From Shewanella saliphila (lineage in GTDB: Bacteria; Pseudomonadota; Gammaproteobacteria; Enterobacterales; Shewanellaceae), in assembly GCF_014648295.1 (NCBI RefSeq), contig NZ_BMQV01000046.1, positions 1 to 34,761 on the forward strand: 34,761 bases of DNA, written 5' to 3'. This document shows positions 26,289 to 34,761 of this stretch, one piece after another. The translations under genes and the position numbers were made by a program. The notes under the pieces were generated by a model that was given only the letters and a program-made list of their open reading frames with translations, searched no databases and was not told the origin of the DNA. Each line of letters starts with the position of its first letter. Positions within the stretch are counted from its first letter, which is position 1.

Positions 26289-27917
26289 ATGAGAATAATA
26301 AGCCGCCTGTATTTTGGCTTTGCAAGTTTACTGGTCATCATGGTTGGTATTACCTTGTTTGGTTTGTTTAAAATCAGTGTTGCAGACAACAATTTAACCC
26401 AATTGTCGGAGCAAACAGCATTGGAGCAGCGCCAAGCCATTAATTTTAGAGGCAGTGTGCATGACCGTGCTATTTCGATTCGAGATGCAGTATTAGTGAA
26501 TGACCCGGCGCGTTCTCAACAGCATCAAAATGACATCATTCGTCTTAATGGATTTTATCAAACAGCAGCAAAAACCTTGGATAACATGTATGCCAATTTG
26601 CAACATAGCAACGAAGAAGTCAGGCTATTGCAAGCTATTCAAGATATTGAGGTAACCACATTAAATGCAACCGCTACCTTGCTTGAGATGATCAACAGTG
26701 CTCGTCAAACTGAAGCAGAGCAGCATTTATTAACCACCGTTTCACCTTTGTACAGTGAATGGCTTAAAAGAATTAATAACTTAATTGATTATCAAGAAAC
26801 CCAAATTCAGTTAGAAGTGTCTACCGCACGTGAGCAAACCACCAGTTTTCAGTCGGTGATGCTAATCGTTACTGCTATTGCTTTATTGATTGGTACAGTG
26901 GTTGCGTTGAGTTCGGTAAAACGCTTAAAAAATATTATTGGTGGTGAGCCTGAGTATGCCGCAGATGTGATACAACAAATTGCCGCGGGCGACCTTACGG
27001 TAAAATTACAGGTGGACTCTTCACACAGTATTTTAAGTGCCGTGCAAGATTTAAGCGTTAATTTGACAGAAATTACGCAAAACTCGATACTTACCGCTAA
27101 CAAGTTGCTTGCTGCATCTAAAGCACTGTATCAAACCGCACAACAAAACGAACACCTTATCAACAACCAAAAGCTCGCAACAGACAATGGTGCAGCTGCT
27201 ATTAACCAAATGTCGAGCACGGTTAACGAAGTGGCCAACCACACCAATGATGCCGCTTTACTATCGCAAACGGCAACCAATGAGTTTAACGCTGGTCAGC
27301 TTGAGGTGACTCAAACGCAAAACGACATTGATGCACTTGCTGCTAAAGTCAGTGAGGCTGCCGATATTATTGATTTATTGTCACAAGACAGCAAAGAAAT
27401 CGGCACCGTATTAGATGTTATTCAAGGCATTGCAGAGCAAACAAACTTACTGGCTTTAAATGCTGCTATTGAAGCCGCGCGAGCAGGTGAACAAGGCCGT
27501 GGCTTTGCCGTGGTTGCAGATGAAGTACGTAACCTTGCCCAGCGCACCCAAGAGTCAACTCGACAAATTCAAGCAGTGATAGAAAGCATGAGCACCAGTT
27601 CAGCCAAAGCTGTTACCGTGATGGATGAAGGGCAACAGCAAGCTACTAGCAGTGTTCAACAAGCTAAACGTGCCGGAGAGTCGTTAACGGCCATCAATGT
27701 GTCGGTGATTAAAATCAGTGACATGAATACCCAAATTGCGACTGCAGCAGAGCAGCAATCGGTTGTAGCGGCAGAGATTAATCAAAACTTTGTTGAAATC
27801 ACCAGCTCAGCATTGTTAGCTCAACAAGAGGCGAGCAAAATTACCGCGGCGAGCCATCAATTAGAAGATCTTGCACAAACCTTAGAGCTAAACGTTAAGC
27901 AGTTTAAGACAGAGTAA
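26289..27917 (+). CDS. Methyl-accepting chemotaxis protein
   Basis: 542 residues. First membrane span about 7-27, periplasmic four-helix-bundle type sensor region 28-188, second span about 190-209, HAMP around 210-262, then the long cytoplasmic signalling hairpin with the highly conserved tip (IAEQTNLLALNAAIEAARAG, then EVRNLAQRT). It relays ligand binding to CheA/CheW. The ligand is not predictable. No CheR-binding pentapeptide is seen at the C-terminus. AAGG is eight bases before the ATG. It is a single gene. Confidence 0.95.
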   Translation: MRIISRLYFGFASLLVIMVGITLFGLFKISVADNNLTQLSEQTALEQRQAINFRGSVHDRAISIRDAVLVNDPARSQQHQNDIIRLNGFYQTAAKTLDNMYANLQHSNEEVRLLQAIQDIEVTTLNATATLLEMINSARQTEAEQHLLTTVSPLYSEWLKRINNLIDYQETQIQLEVSTAREQTTSFQSVMLIVTAIALLIGTVVALSSVKRLKNIIGGEPEYAADVIQQIAAGDLTVKLQVDSSHSILSAVQDLSVNLTEITQNSILTANKLLAASKALYQTAQQNEHLINNQKLATDNGAAAINQMSSTVNEVANHTNDAALLSQTATNEFNAGQLEVTQTQNDIDALAAKVSEAADIIDLLSQDSKEIGTVLDVIQGIAEQTNLLALNAAIEAARAGEQGRGFAVVADEVRNLAQRTQESTRQIQAVIESMSTSSAKAVTVMDEGQQQATSSVQQAKRAGESLTAINVSVIKISDMNTQIATAAEQQSVVAAEINQNFVEITSSALLAQQEASKITAASHQLEDLAQTLELNVKQFKTE

Positions 27918-27944
27918 TTGGAAATAGATAATAGAATAAACAAT

Positions 27945-27980
27945 AACGCTGACAAGTCGCCTAGGGCGTTTGTCAGCGTT
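27945..27980. terminator. Large hairpin between convergent receptor and transporter genes
   Basis: An 11-bp perfect stem AACGCTGACAA / TTGTCAGCGTT (27945-27955, 27970-27980) with a further inner CGCC/GGCG stem. It lacks a T run on either strand, so it may be an mRNA 3' stabiliser or a factor-dependent terminator for both genes. Confidence 0.6.
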
Positions 27981-28015
27981 AATCTATAACAAGCAGCCAA
28001 TTGATTGCGATACGT

Positions 28016-29482
28016 TTACCAAAAGCCAAGTGCCTTCCACCAAAGTCCGCCAACCACGCCCCAAATGGTTAAGTTAACTACACTCATAATAAAGCCCATA
28101 AACCACCAGTTTTCCATTGAGACATAGCCTGACCCAAAAATAATGGGAGAGGTGCCGGTGGCATAATGGGTTAATGACATCATTAATGACGATGCCCCGG
28201 CAAGCAGTAAACCTAGGTATAAAGGTGGGGCTCCTAATGCGATACCTGCAGCAAAAAATGCGGCAAACATCGCAGTAATGTGTGCGGTTGTGCTGGCAAA
28301 GAAATAATGCGCGTAGAAGTAAACTACTACCAGAATGATGACCGACACCATCCAGCCAACTCCCAACTGGGCAATATTGCTTTCAACAACTCCTGAAAAC
28401 CAAGCCACTAAACCGAGTTTATTTAAAAAGGTCGCCATCATCACCAGTGCTGAGAACCAGACTACTGTGTCCCAGGCGGCTTTTTCTTTAAGCACATCTT
28501 CCCAGCTGAGTACGCCGCTGATTAACAAAATCGATAACCCTAAGAACGCAACCGCAGTGGTATTGACCGCAAAGGCTGAGCCTAAAATCATGGCAGGCAC
28601 GCCAGCCCATAAAACCAATAACAAGCCAAATACACTGATCATGACTTTTTCAGCGTAAGACATTGGCCCCATGTCAGTCAGTTTATCTTTAGCAAACACG
28701 CTGGCGTCTGGAGTGCGTTTAATTTCCGGCGGGTAAATCGCGTAAATAATTAACGGCATCAGCGCAATACACAATAAGCCGGGCAATAAAGCGGCCAGTG
28801 CCCAGGTGCCCCAGGTGATACTAATCTCTGCGCCCGTAGCATCGGCAATTAATTTAACGATTAATGGGTTAGGCGCTGTGGCGGTAATGAACATCGCCGA
28901 GGTTATCGGATTGGTGTGATAATTCACTAGGGCGAGGTAATGGCCAATTTTTCTTGATGTGCCTTGTTCTGGTGATGAGCCAAAGCTCGAAGCAATAGAT
29001 TTCATTATCGGATGAATCACCCCACCACCACGGGCTGTATTACTTGGCGTAACGGGAGCGATAACTAACTCGGACAACGCAAGCGCATAGCCTATACCAA
29101 TGGTTTTTCGGCCAAACAAGGAGATAAAGTAATAGCCGATACGATTACCAAGACCGGTTTTTGCTAACCCACGCGAGATAATAATCGCAATACCAATCAA
29201 CCAAATTAATGAGTTAGAAAAACCGCTTAATGCATCTTTAATTGCCTCTGAAGGTTTGTCATTGGTAACGCCGGTCAACGCGACCAAAGTAATGGCTAAC
29301 ACCGCAATCGCCCCAATTGGCATGGCTTTACCAATAATGGCGACAACAGTACCAACAAATAGCGCCAGTAAATGCCATGCATTGGCTGATACGCCCTCCG
29401 GTGGCGCTACGATAAACCAAAGAATCAAAATTATCGCGATTGAAATGAAGCCAGGAATAACACGGATATCAGTACTCTTCAT
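28016..29482 (-). CDS. DASS (SLC13/CitT-type) anion transporter
   Basis: 488 residues, 12 or so hydrophobic spans. The two helical-hairpin signatures of divalent anion:sodium or antiport transporters are visible: the SNT motif in APVTPSNTARGGG (about residue 145) and the second one around ATGTSPIIFGSGY (about residue 440). The sequence is nearest to the bacterial CitT/TtdT/YflS group that exchange di- or tricarboxylates such as citrate, tartrate, malate or 2-oxoglutarate with succinate. The exact substrate cannot be told. A CRP-like site lies 120 bases upstream. Confidence 0.88.
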   Translation of the reverse strand: MKSTDIRVIPGFISIAIILILWFIVAPPEGVSANAWHLLALFVGTVVAIIGKAMPIGAIAVLAITLVALTGVTNDKPSEAIKDALSGFSNSLIWLIGIAIIISRGLAKTGLGNRIGYYFISLFGRKTIGIGYALALSELVIAPVTPSNTARGGGVIHPIMKSIASSFGSSPEQGTSRKIGHYLALVNYHTNPITSAMFITATAPNPLIVKLIADATGAEISITWGTWALAALLPGLLCIALMPLIIYAIYPPEIKRTPDASVFAKDKLTDMGPMSYAEKVMISVFGLLLVLWAGVPAMILGSAFAVNTTAVAFLGLSILLISGVLSWEDVLKEKAAWDTVVWFSALVMMATFLNKLGLVAWFSGVVESNIAQLGVGWMVSVIILVVVYFYAHYFFASTTAHITAMFAAFFAAGIALGAPPLYLGLLLAGASSLMMSLTHYATGTSPIIFGSGYVSMENWWFMGFIMSVVNLTIWGVVGGLWWKALGFW

Positions 29483-29602
29483 TGCAGTATCCTTAGATGT
29501 GAGAAGACATCTTTATATGAAGGAAATAACGGCTTATGTGAGCAAGCTCTTAAGTAGAATAAACGCAATAACTTGATACTAAGTCTTTGTTGTAGCTAAT
29601 TT

Positions 29603-29618
29603 TGTGAAGCAAATCTCA
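29603..29618 (-). promoter_or_regulatory. CRP-like site upstream of the DASS transporter
   Basis: TGTGA-AGCAAA-TCTCA differs by one base from the TGTGA-N6-TCACA consensus. Located about 120 bases before the transporter's start codon, consistent with activation of carboxylate uptake. Confidence 0.4.
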
Positions 29619-29784
29619 TTGTTGAAAACTATAATGATTAACGGTAAAACTGTTTGTGGGGGAAATGCTTTTAGGCAGGTATATTGGCGGAAAATGACCA
29701 TTTGGCAGATGTTTTTATCCTTTTAGTTGGCCGAACAATAATTGAAAACGGTATGCGCAAGCATTTACTCTTTCCATGAATAAA

Positions 29785-29820
29785 ATGTTAAGCCGTTTAT
29801 GTTAAGCCGTTTATGTTAAG
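29785..29820. repeat. Short tandem repeat, 14-base unit
   Basis: ATGTTAAGCCGTTT at 29785-29798 and 29799-29812 with a partial third copy (ATGTTAAG, 29813-29820). Probably a slippage repeat; no function evident. Confidence 0.85.
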
Positions 29821-30260
29821 TGACGGTTGGTAAGCGATTGGGTTTTATGTTTGTGGTGTGTACGTTGGTATTGACTGGGTTACAGGCGGTAAATCCCTTG
29901 TAAATTTTGGCGTTAACTGTGTTCTCACTATGACGTTGTTTATTTGAATAATATGAAGGGTTTTAAATTAAAAGCATTTAAATACATTCGGTTATATTAA
30001 ATTTGTGTTTTGAGAAGGGTTATTAAGTATATTCAAATTGACACTTATACCGACTTATTTAACACTTATTGTTATATCGAGTCTGTTCACTTGAGTGTAT
30101 GCTCTAAGTTAAATTACTCGAACGTGCTTTAAAGGTATATTGAAGCATAAATGTTACAGCGCTCAAAGTTTGGTTTAATGTTAATGAAGGCGATTAACAT
30201 TGATACAATGACCAAGGATTAAAGCTTAAGCTGCTTAAAGTTAAAGGTTTAACGCAATCG

Positions 30261-30680
30261 ATGTGGATTCAAAAATCAATTACATTGGCGCCAAAAAGAC
30301 GCGGATTTCATTTAATTACTGATGAAGTCACTAAGCACATTCCCCAGCTAAACAACATTGAAGTGGGCTTAATACAGGTGTTTATTCAACACACATCGGC
30401 CTCGCTAACGCTCAATGAAAATGCTGATCCCACGGTAAGGGGAGATATGGAGCGTCATTTTAATGTGCTTGCGCCAGAAGGCGCACCTTATTTTAAGCAC
30501 ACTTATGAAGGCCCGGATGACATGCCTGCGCACATTAAATCAACGCTGATTGGTGCTAGCCAAACGATTCCAATTACGGCCGGACGGTTAAATCTGGGTA
30601 CTTGGCAGGGACTATACTTATGCGAGCATCGTGATAGTGCGTCCTCGCGAACAATTATTGTTACAATTCAGGGCGAGTAG
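30261..30680 (+). CDS. yjbQ: YjbQ family protein (UPF0047)
   Basis: 139 residues, complete YjbQ domain: QKSITLAPKRRGFHLIT at the start, FIQHTSASLTLNENADP, and LNLGTWQGLYLCEHRD near the end. E. coli YjbQ has weak thiamine-phosphate synthase activity in vitro; the physiological role is unsettled. Predicted soluble homotrimer. Its ATG follows a weak purine stretch (AAAGGTTTAACGCAATCG), so the start is chosen by homology. Single gene. Confidence 0.92.
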   Translation: MWIQKSITLAPKRRGFHLITDEVTKHIPQLNNIEVGLIQVFIQHTSASLTLNENADPTVRGDMERHFNVLAPEGAPYFKHTYEGPDDMPAHIKSTLIGASQTIPITAGRLNLGTWQGLYLCEHRDSASSRTIIVTIQGE

Positions 30681-30933
30681 TTAAATATTCGCTCAAGCTC
30701 AATGTATCTGGGATAACATAATCGTCTGTTTTGTATGCACTCCTCACGTTAGTGGGTGACTTTGCTTGTGTAAGTAAATGTAAAGATGCTAAATTCAGTC
30801 AGCTTATTGAAACGCTTTACATATGCAGTTTTATTGGACTTACTTTTGCCAACAGCTTGCATATAAATGTTTTGTATATAAAACGGCCCTAAAAGAATTT
30901 AAAAGAATAACGCATAATAATAGGTGGGTTAAC

Positions 30934-31578
30934 GTGATATCTGTATATTTAGTTGACGATCATGAACTCGTGAGAACGGGGATCCGTCGTATTCTGGAAG
31001 ACGAACGTGGTATCAAAGTCGTGGGCGAAGCACCCGACGGTGAAACGGCTGTTCAATGGTCTCGTCAGAATGAAGCTGATGTTATTTTGATGGACATGAA
31101 CATGCCGGGTATGGGTGGCTTAGAAGCAACCCGTAAAATTTTACGTTATCAACCCGAAGCTAAAATCATTGTTTTAACAGTACAAACCGAAGATCCATTT
31201 CCAACTAAGGTTATGCAAGCGGGTGCGTCTGGTTATTTAACCAAAGGCTCAACCTCGCCAGAAGTGTTACGTGCAATAACCCAGGTGGCACGTGGTCAAC
31301 GTTATTTGTCGCCTGAAATCGCCCAGCAAATGGCACTTAGCCAGTTTAATCATTCTGACGAAAACCCATTTAGCACCTTGTCTGAGCGCGAACTACAGAT
31401 AATGTTAATGATTACCAACGGCGAAAAAGTTAACGATATTTCTGAAAAGCTTAACTTAAGCCCAAAAACGGTTAACAGCTACCGCTATCGCTTATTTGCT
31501 AAATTAGGCATTGGCGGCGATGTTGAGTTGACCCGTTTAGCTATTCGTTACAAAATGCTCGATACAGGTTCATTTTAG
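30934..31578 (+). CDS. uvrY: Response regulator UvrY (GacA/VarA family)
   Basis: 214 residues from the GTG at 30934, with AGGTGG five bases upstream; the frame is open further to 30823 but the receiver domain begins at this GTG (ISVYLVDDHELVRTG). Phosphoacceptor D54 in VILMDMNMPG. The C-terminal LuxR-type HTH contains LSERELQIMLMITNGEKVN and LNLSPKTVNSYRYRLF. With BarA it controls the CsrB-type small RNAs that titrate CsrA. The uvrY-uvrC-pgsA order matches E. coli. Confidence 0.95.
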   Translation: MISVYLVDDHELVRTGIRRILEDERGIKVVGEAPDGETAVQWSRQNEADVILMDMNMPGMGGLEATRKILRYQPEAKIIVLTVQTEDPFPTKVMQAGASGYLTKGSTSPEVLRAITQVARGQRYLSPEIAQQMALSQFNHSDENPFSTLSERELQIMLMITNGEKVNDISEKLNLSPKTVNSYRYRLFAKLGIGGDVELTRLAIRYKMLDTGSF

Positions 31579-31617
31579 TTGGGAATATCCCGCGTAACGC
31601 ATTAAGTAGCTTTAATC

Positions 31618-33450
31618 ATGTCTAATGGTTTTAATGCCAAATCTTTTTTAAAAAATGTCACCAACGCCCCGGGTGTATATCGAATGTACGATATACGCCA
31701 ACAAGTCATTTATGTTGGTAAAGCCAAAGACCTCAAAAAACGCCTCAGCTCTTACTTTCGCAGCAATATTCCCAGTGTAAAAACGCAGGCATTAGTGTCG
31801 CATATTGATCATATCGATGTGACAGTGACGCATAGCGAAACCGATGCATTGTTGCTCGAAAACGATTACATCAAGCAGTACATGCCCAAATATAATGTAC
31901 TACTGCGCGATGATAAGTCTTATCCATATATTTTACTCAGTGGTCATAAACACCCAAGATTGGCTTATCATCGAGGGCCAAAGCGCGAAAAAGGCCACTA
32001 CTTTGGGCCTTATCCTAACGGCGGCGCAGTTCGCGAAAGCTTGCACTTAATGCAAAAGCTGTTTCCAATCCGCCAGTGTGATGACCTATATTACAAATCG
32101 CGCTCTCGCCCTTGTTTGCAGTATCAACTAGACCGCTGTAGCGCACCTTGTGTTGGTATTGTCAGCGATGAAGAATACAGCGAACAAGTTAAACTGGCAG
32201 GGTTGTTTTTGCGTGGCAAAGACAAGCAGGTTATTAGCCAGCTGGTGGCCAAAATGGAAGTGGCTGCAATTGATATGCACTATGAGCAAGCTGCGCAATA
32301 CCGCGATCAAATTACCGCCCTTAGGCGCGTGGCTGAGCAACAAGAAGTGTCTAACCACAAAGGCGATATGGACGTTATCGGGGTGGACTATGCATCGGGT
32401 ATTGCATGCTTTCACTTATTATTTATTCGTGACGGTAAAATCTTTGGCAGCCGCAGTTATTATCCTTCGGTGCCTGCAGAGACCGACATTGAAGAAGTAC
32501 TGTCATCGTTCTTAGGGCAATTTTACCTCAACGCCGACATTCAACGCACTATTCCTAAAGAGGTTATCTTAAGCCATTCGTTTGATGGAATAAAAGAGCT
32601 TGAGGCATCGATTGAGCATGCCCTTGATAAAAAGTTTGAGCTTAAAACCCAAGTGCGTGGCGATAGAGCGAATTTTTTACGCTTAGCCATGACCAATGCC
32701 AGCAACGCCGTCGCGACTCGGTTATCGCACAAAAATACCGTTGAACAACGCTTTCAATTATTGGAAGAGGCGCTGGAGCTTAACGAACCGATTAAGCGCA
32801 TGGAATGTTTTGATATCAGCCATACCATGGGCGAGAGCACGGTAGCCTCTTGTGTGGTGTTTAATCGCGAAGGGCCACATAAGGCTGATTACCGGCGCTA
32901 CAATATTACCGGCATTACTGGCGGTGATGATTATGCAGCAATGGAACAAGCCATTAGCCGCCGTTTTGATAAAATAGACAATAATGGCAAAGTGCCTGAC
33001 TTACTGTTTATTGATGGTGGTATTGGCCAGCTTAGAGTGGCGCAAACCATTGTGGATGAAAAGTGCACTCATATCGATAACCCGCCTCTGTTAATCTGTG
33101 TAACCAAAGGCGAAGGGCGTAAAGCCGGTTTAGAAACCTTTACCGTAGGCGGCAGCGAACAAACGTTTGAAATCCCAAGCGACTCGCCTGCATTTCATCT
33201 GATTTTACATATTCGAGATGAATCACATCGCTTTGCGATTACTGGCCACCGTAACAAACGCCAAAAAACACGTAATACTTCAACGCTCGAATCTATCGCC
33301 GGTGTAGGCCCTAAAAGGCGTAAAGCCCTATTGCAACATCTTGGCGGAATACAAGAAGTCAAAGGCGCAAGTATTGCTGAATTGGCTAAAGTGCCAGGAA
33401 TTAGCCTAGAAATGGCACAAACAATTCACGATGCATTGCGAGGGGGCTAA
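31618..33450 (+). CDS. uvrC: Excinuclease ABC subunit C
   Basis: 610 residues, same as E. coli UvrC. N-terminal GIY-YIG nuclease (GVYRMYDIRQQVIYVGKAKD, 19-38) makes the 3' incision; a zinc-less cysteine cluster follows (CLQYQLDRCSAPCVG); then the UVR motif (YEQAAQYRDQITALR), the RNase H-like second nuclease, and the tandem HhH at the C-terminus (ESIAGVGPKRRKALLQHLGG). Acts in nucleotide excision repair with UvrA and UvrB. It starts 39 bases after uvrY and ends 44 bases before pgsA. Confidence 0.97.
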   Translation: MSNGFNAKSFLKNVTNAPGVYRMYDIRQQVIYVGKAKDLKKRLSSYFRSNIPSVKTQALVSHIDHIDVTVTHSETDALLLENDYIKQYMPKYNVLLRDDKSYPYILLSGHKHPRLAYHRGPKREKGHYFGPYPNGGAVRESLHLMQKLFPIRQCDDLYYKSRSRPCLQYQLDRCSAPCVGIVSDEEYSEQVKLAGLFLRGKDKQVISQLVAKMEVAAIDMHYEQAAQYRDQITALRRVAEQQEVSNHKGDMDVIGVDYASGIACFHLLFIRDGKIFGSRSYYPSVPAETDIEEVLSSFLGQFYLNADIQRTIPKEVILSHSFDGIKELEASIEHALDKKFELKTQVRGDRANFLRLAMTNASNAVATRLSHKNTVEQRFQLLEEALELNEPIKRMECFDISHTMGESTVASCVVFNREGPHKADYRRYNITGITGGDDYAAMEQAISRRFDKIDNNGKVPDLLFIDGGIGQLRVAQTIVDEKCTHIDNPPLLICVTKGEGRKAGLETFTVGGSEQTFEIPSDSPAFHLILHIRDESHRFAITGHRNKRQKTRNTSTLESIAGVGPKRRKALLQHLGGIQEVKGASIAELAKVPGISLEMAQTIHDALRGG

Positions 33451-33494
33451 AATTAAGGCAAGATTGGCGCTGCTTCTGACAAATTGGTTTTTTT

Positions 33495-34043
33495 ATGCCG
33501 TTTAATGTACCTATTGCACTGACACTATTTCGTATTGCTCTATTACCCGTATTTGTAGTAATTTTTTACTTACCTTACACATGGGCACCGTTTTTAGCCG
33601 CATTTATTTTTTGGCTTGCTGCGCTAACCGATTGGTTAGATGGTTATGCTGCCCGTAAATTAGGGCAATTAACCCGCTTTGGTGCATTTTTAGATCCCGT
33701 GGCAGATAAAGTCATGGTGTCGACAGCATTAGTGTTACTGGTTCAGCAAAATGACAATATGTATTTAACCTTAGCGTCGTTGTTTATGATTGGCCGTGAG
33801 ATTGTGATTTCAGCTTTACGTGAATGGATGGCAGAAATAGGCAAACGCGGCGTAGTGGCTGTGTCTTGGATAGGTAAATACAAAACCGCAGCACAGATGG
33901 CTGCCATTGTTGGTTTGATTTGGAAACCAACCCCATTATTAACCGACCTGTCTTTTGCGTTGTTTTATATTGCCGCAGCGTTAACATTTTGGTCGATGAT
34001 GAGTTATATTTCAGCAGCTTGGAAAGATTTAACCGCTGAATAG
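33495..34043 (+). CDS. pgsA: CDP-diacylglycerol-glycerol-3-phosphate 3-phosphatidyltransferase
   Basis: 182 residues, several membrane spans. The CDP-alcohol phosphotransferase motif D-x2-DG-x2-AR-x8-G-x3-D-x3-D is complete (D46, D49-G50, A53-R54, G63, D67, D71). Makes phosphatidylglycerol phosphate in the inner membrane. Follows uvrC as in E. coli. Confidence 0.96.
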   Translation: MPFNVPIALTLFRIALLPVFVVIFYLPYTWAPFLAAFIFWLAALTDWLDGYAARKLGQLTRFGAFLDPVADKVMVSTALVLLVQQNDNMYLTLASLFMIGREIVISALREWMAEIGKRGVVAVSWIGKYKTAAQMAAIVGLIWKPTPLLTDLSFALFYIAAALTFWSMMSYISAAWKDLTAE

Positions 34044-34105
34044 CATAATATTAGTTCAATAAGTTTATTTAGTGCGCAAACAGTCAAAATTGCTTAAATC
34101 AATAA

Positions 34106-34133
34106 TTGACACACGAGGTTAATTCGGTAGAAT
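34106..34133 (+). promoter_or_regulatory. Promoter of the glyW-cysT-leuZ tRNA cluster
   Basis: Perfect -35 TTGACA (34106-34111), 16-base spacer, TAGAAT (34128-34133), then GCCTCCCCG, a G/C-rich discriminator typical of stringently controlled tRNA promoters. Confidence 0.8.
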
Positions 34134-34201
34134 GCCTCCCCGTAGACAAGTGATGAGTCAGCAGCAAGCCTTAGGGTGATATGTTAACAATCACGATTTA
34201 C

Positions 34202-34277
34202 GCGACATTAGCTCAGTTGGTAGAGCGATACCTTGCCAAGGTATAGGTCATCGGTTCGAACCCGATATGTCGCTCCA
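34202..34277 (+). tRNA. glyW: tRNA-Gly(GCC)
   Basis: 76 bases with encoded CCA, all stems pair (acceptor GCGACAT / ATGTCGC), anticodon GCC. Position after pgsA matches E. coli glyW. Confidence 0.96.
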
Positions 34278-34318
34278 ATTTCTTATCTTATCCGATGGAT
34301 TTGAATTTGGTTAAAGAT

Positions 34319-34392
34319 GGCGCGATGGCAGAATGGCTATGCTGCGGATTGCAAATCCGTCGATCTCGGTTCGACTCCGGGTCGCGCCTCCA
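34319..34392 (+). tRNA. cysT: tRNA-Cys(GCA)
   Basis: 74 bases, encoded CCA, anticodon GCA in GATTGCAAATC. Second in the cluster as in E. coli. Confidence 0.96.
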
Positions 34393-34439
34393 CAAATTGC
34401 TTTTAATGGTTACAATGAGTAACGGTTAAAACACACTTT

Positions 34440-34525
34440 GCCCGAGTGGTGGAATCGGTAGACACAAGGGATTTAAAATCCCTCGCTGAATAAGCGTGCC
34501 GGTTCAAGTCCGGCCTCGGGTACCA
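34440..34525 (+). tRNA. leuZ: tRNA-Leu(TAA)
   Basis: 86 bases with long variable arm and encoded CCA; anticodon TAA in GATTTAAAATC. G1-T72 wobble end as in E. coli leuZ. Confidence 0.96.
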
Positions 34526-34564
34526 TTATTTATAGTAAGAAATTACATACGTAAGTATGGTGTG

Positions 34565-34595
34565 AAAAAGCCTCGACATCAGTCGGGGCTTTTTT
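34565..34595 (+). terminator. Intrinsic terminator of the tRNA cluster
   Basis: Eight-base stem GCCTCGAC / GTCGGGGC (one G-T pair), loop ATCA, followed by six T. Confidence 0.9.
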
Positions 34596-34650
34596 ACGTC
34601 TGAAATTTGAGTTTGTTGTTAAGGAAAGGCTAAAGTTATACCAATCCGCA

Positions 34651-34761
34651 TTAGACTTTGCCCATATTAGCCCAGTCTCGTGTACACAAACTTTTTACCC
34701 TATCCTTGCACTGAATAAATATATTCCAGGCTTTACAACACTGCTCCACGATATCGTTATA
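34651..34761 (-). mobile_element. 3' end of an IS630-family transposase gene (runs off the window)
   Basis: On the minus strand, 36 codons are open from the window edge to a TAA at complement 34651-34653. The text YNDIVEQCCKAWNIFI, then DRVKSLCTRDWANMGKV, fits the C-terminus of IS630/Tc1-mariner-type transposases ('YxxIVxxCCxAWNxxxxxxxRvxSixtRdWA'). The inverted repeat end of the element is expected just to the left, around 34633-34650 (GTTATACCAATCCGCA). The rest of the element is outside the window. It lies immediately after the tRNA cluster terminator. Confidence 0.75.

Larger units (their letters stand above)
29483..30260. other. 778-base intergenic region with CRP-like site and short tandem repeat
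   Basis: A long region between divergent genes. It holds the CRP-like site and a 14-base direct repeat (ATGTTAAGCCGTTT twice plus a partial third copy, 29785-29820). I see no ORF with homology or RNA fold; the rest is A/T-rich. A TACAAT at 30204-30209 could be the yjbQ -10 with a weak -35. Confidence 0.5.

Noticed and set aside
28335..28658. Plus-strand frames within the DASS transporter gene
   Set aside because: Low-complexity Thr/Asn-rich translations typical of the reverse complement of a membrane protein gene.

Overview
The window looks like a chromosomal segment of a marine gammaproteobacterium, most likely Shewanella or a close relative. Protein sequences resemble E. coli homologues (MdtL, YidZ, UvrY, FabA, Rmf). 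Gene order repeats known enterobacterial blocks: smrB/prmB-aroC-...-yfcL, mdtL-yidZ and uvrY-uvrC-pgsA-glyW-cysT-leuZ. The DUF3466-rmf-fabA-lon-like order is, as I recall, common in Shewanella and Vibrio. The genus is inferred from protein resemblance and gene order.

Layout: 1-563 holds a decayed N-terminal fragment of a beta-propeller sensor-type protein. 564-4627 carries an M16 peptidase (minus), sixA (plus) and smrB (minus). 4707-9989 is a plus-strand run: prmB, aroC, an HcaT-like MFS transporter, an NAD-kinase-like protein, yfcL and a SpoU-type RNA methylase. 10256-11342 carries a rhodanese and an alpha/beta hydrolase. 11419-13156 is the most unusual part: a minus-strand array of twelve initiator tRNA (tRNA-fMet) units, of which only three are intact. 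The other nine share short A/T-rich insertions in the anticodon loop and usually also in the T arm, and four have lost the 5' acceptor strand. A strong stable-RNA-type promoter lies at the 13.2 kb end.

13449-19646 holds rlmKL, a glutaredoxin-like gene, uup and a secreted acidic DUF3466 protein. rmf, fabA (minus) and a Lon-like protease (minus) follow. tRNA-Ser(TGA) at 22723 is followed directly by a broken integrase N-terminus joined to a DUF2855 C-terminal fragment, which looks like the scar of an excised or decayed genomic island. Then come yidZ-mdtL (minus), a chemotaxis receptor, a CitT-type anion transporter (minus) with a CRP-like site, yjbQ, uvrY, uvrC, pgsA and the glyW-cysT-leuZ tRNA cluster. 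The right edge cuts through the 3' end of an IS630-family transposase gene.

Most of the window is housekeeping: translation (prmB, rlmKL, uup, smrB, rmf, tRNAs), DNA repair and global regulation (uvrY/uvrC), and lipid and aromatic metabolism (fabA, pgsA, aroC). Signs of genome plasticity are confined to the left edge, the tRNA-fMet array, the tRNA-Ser scar and the right-edge insertion sequence. No operational CRISPR, phage or defence system is visible.
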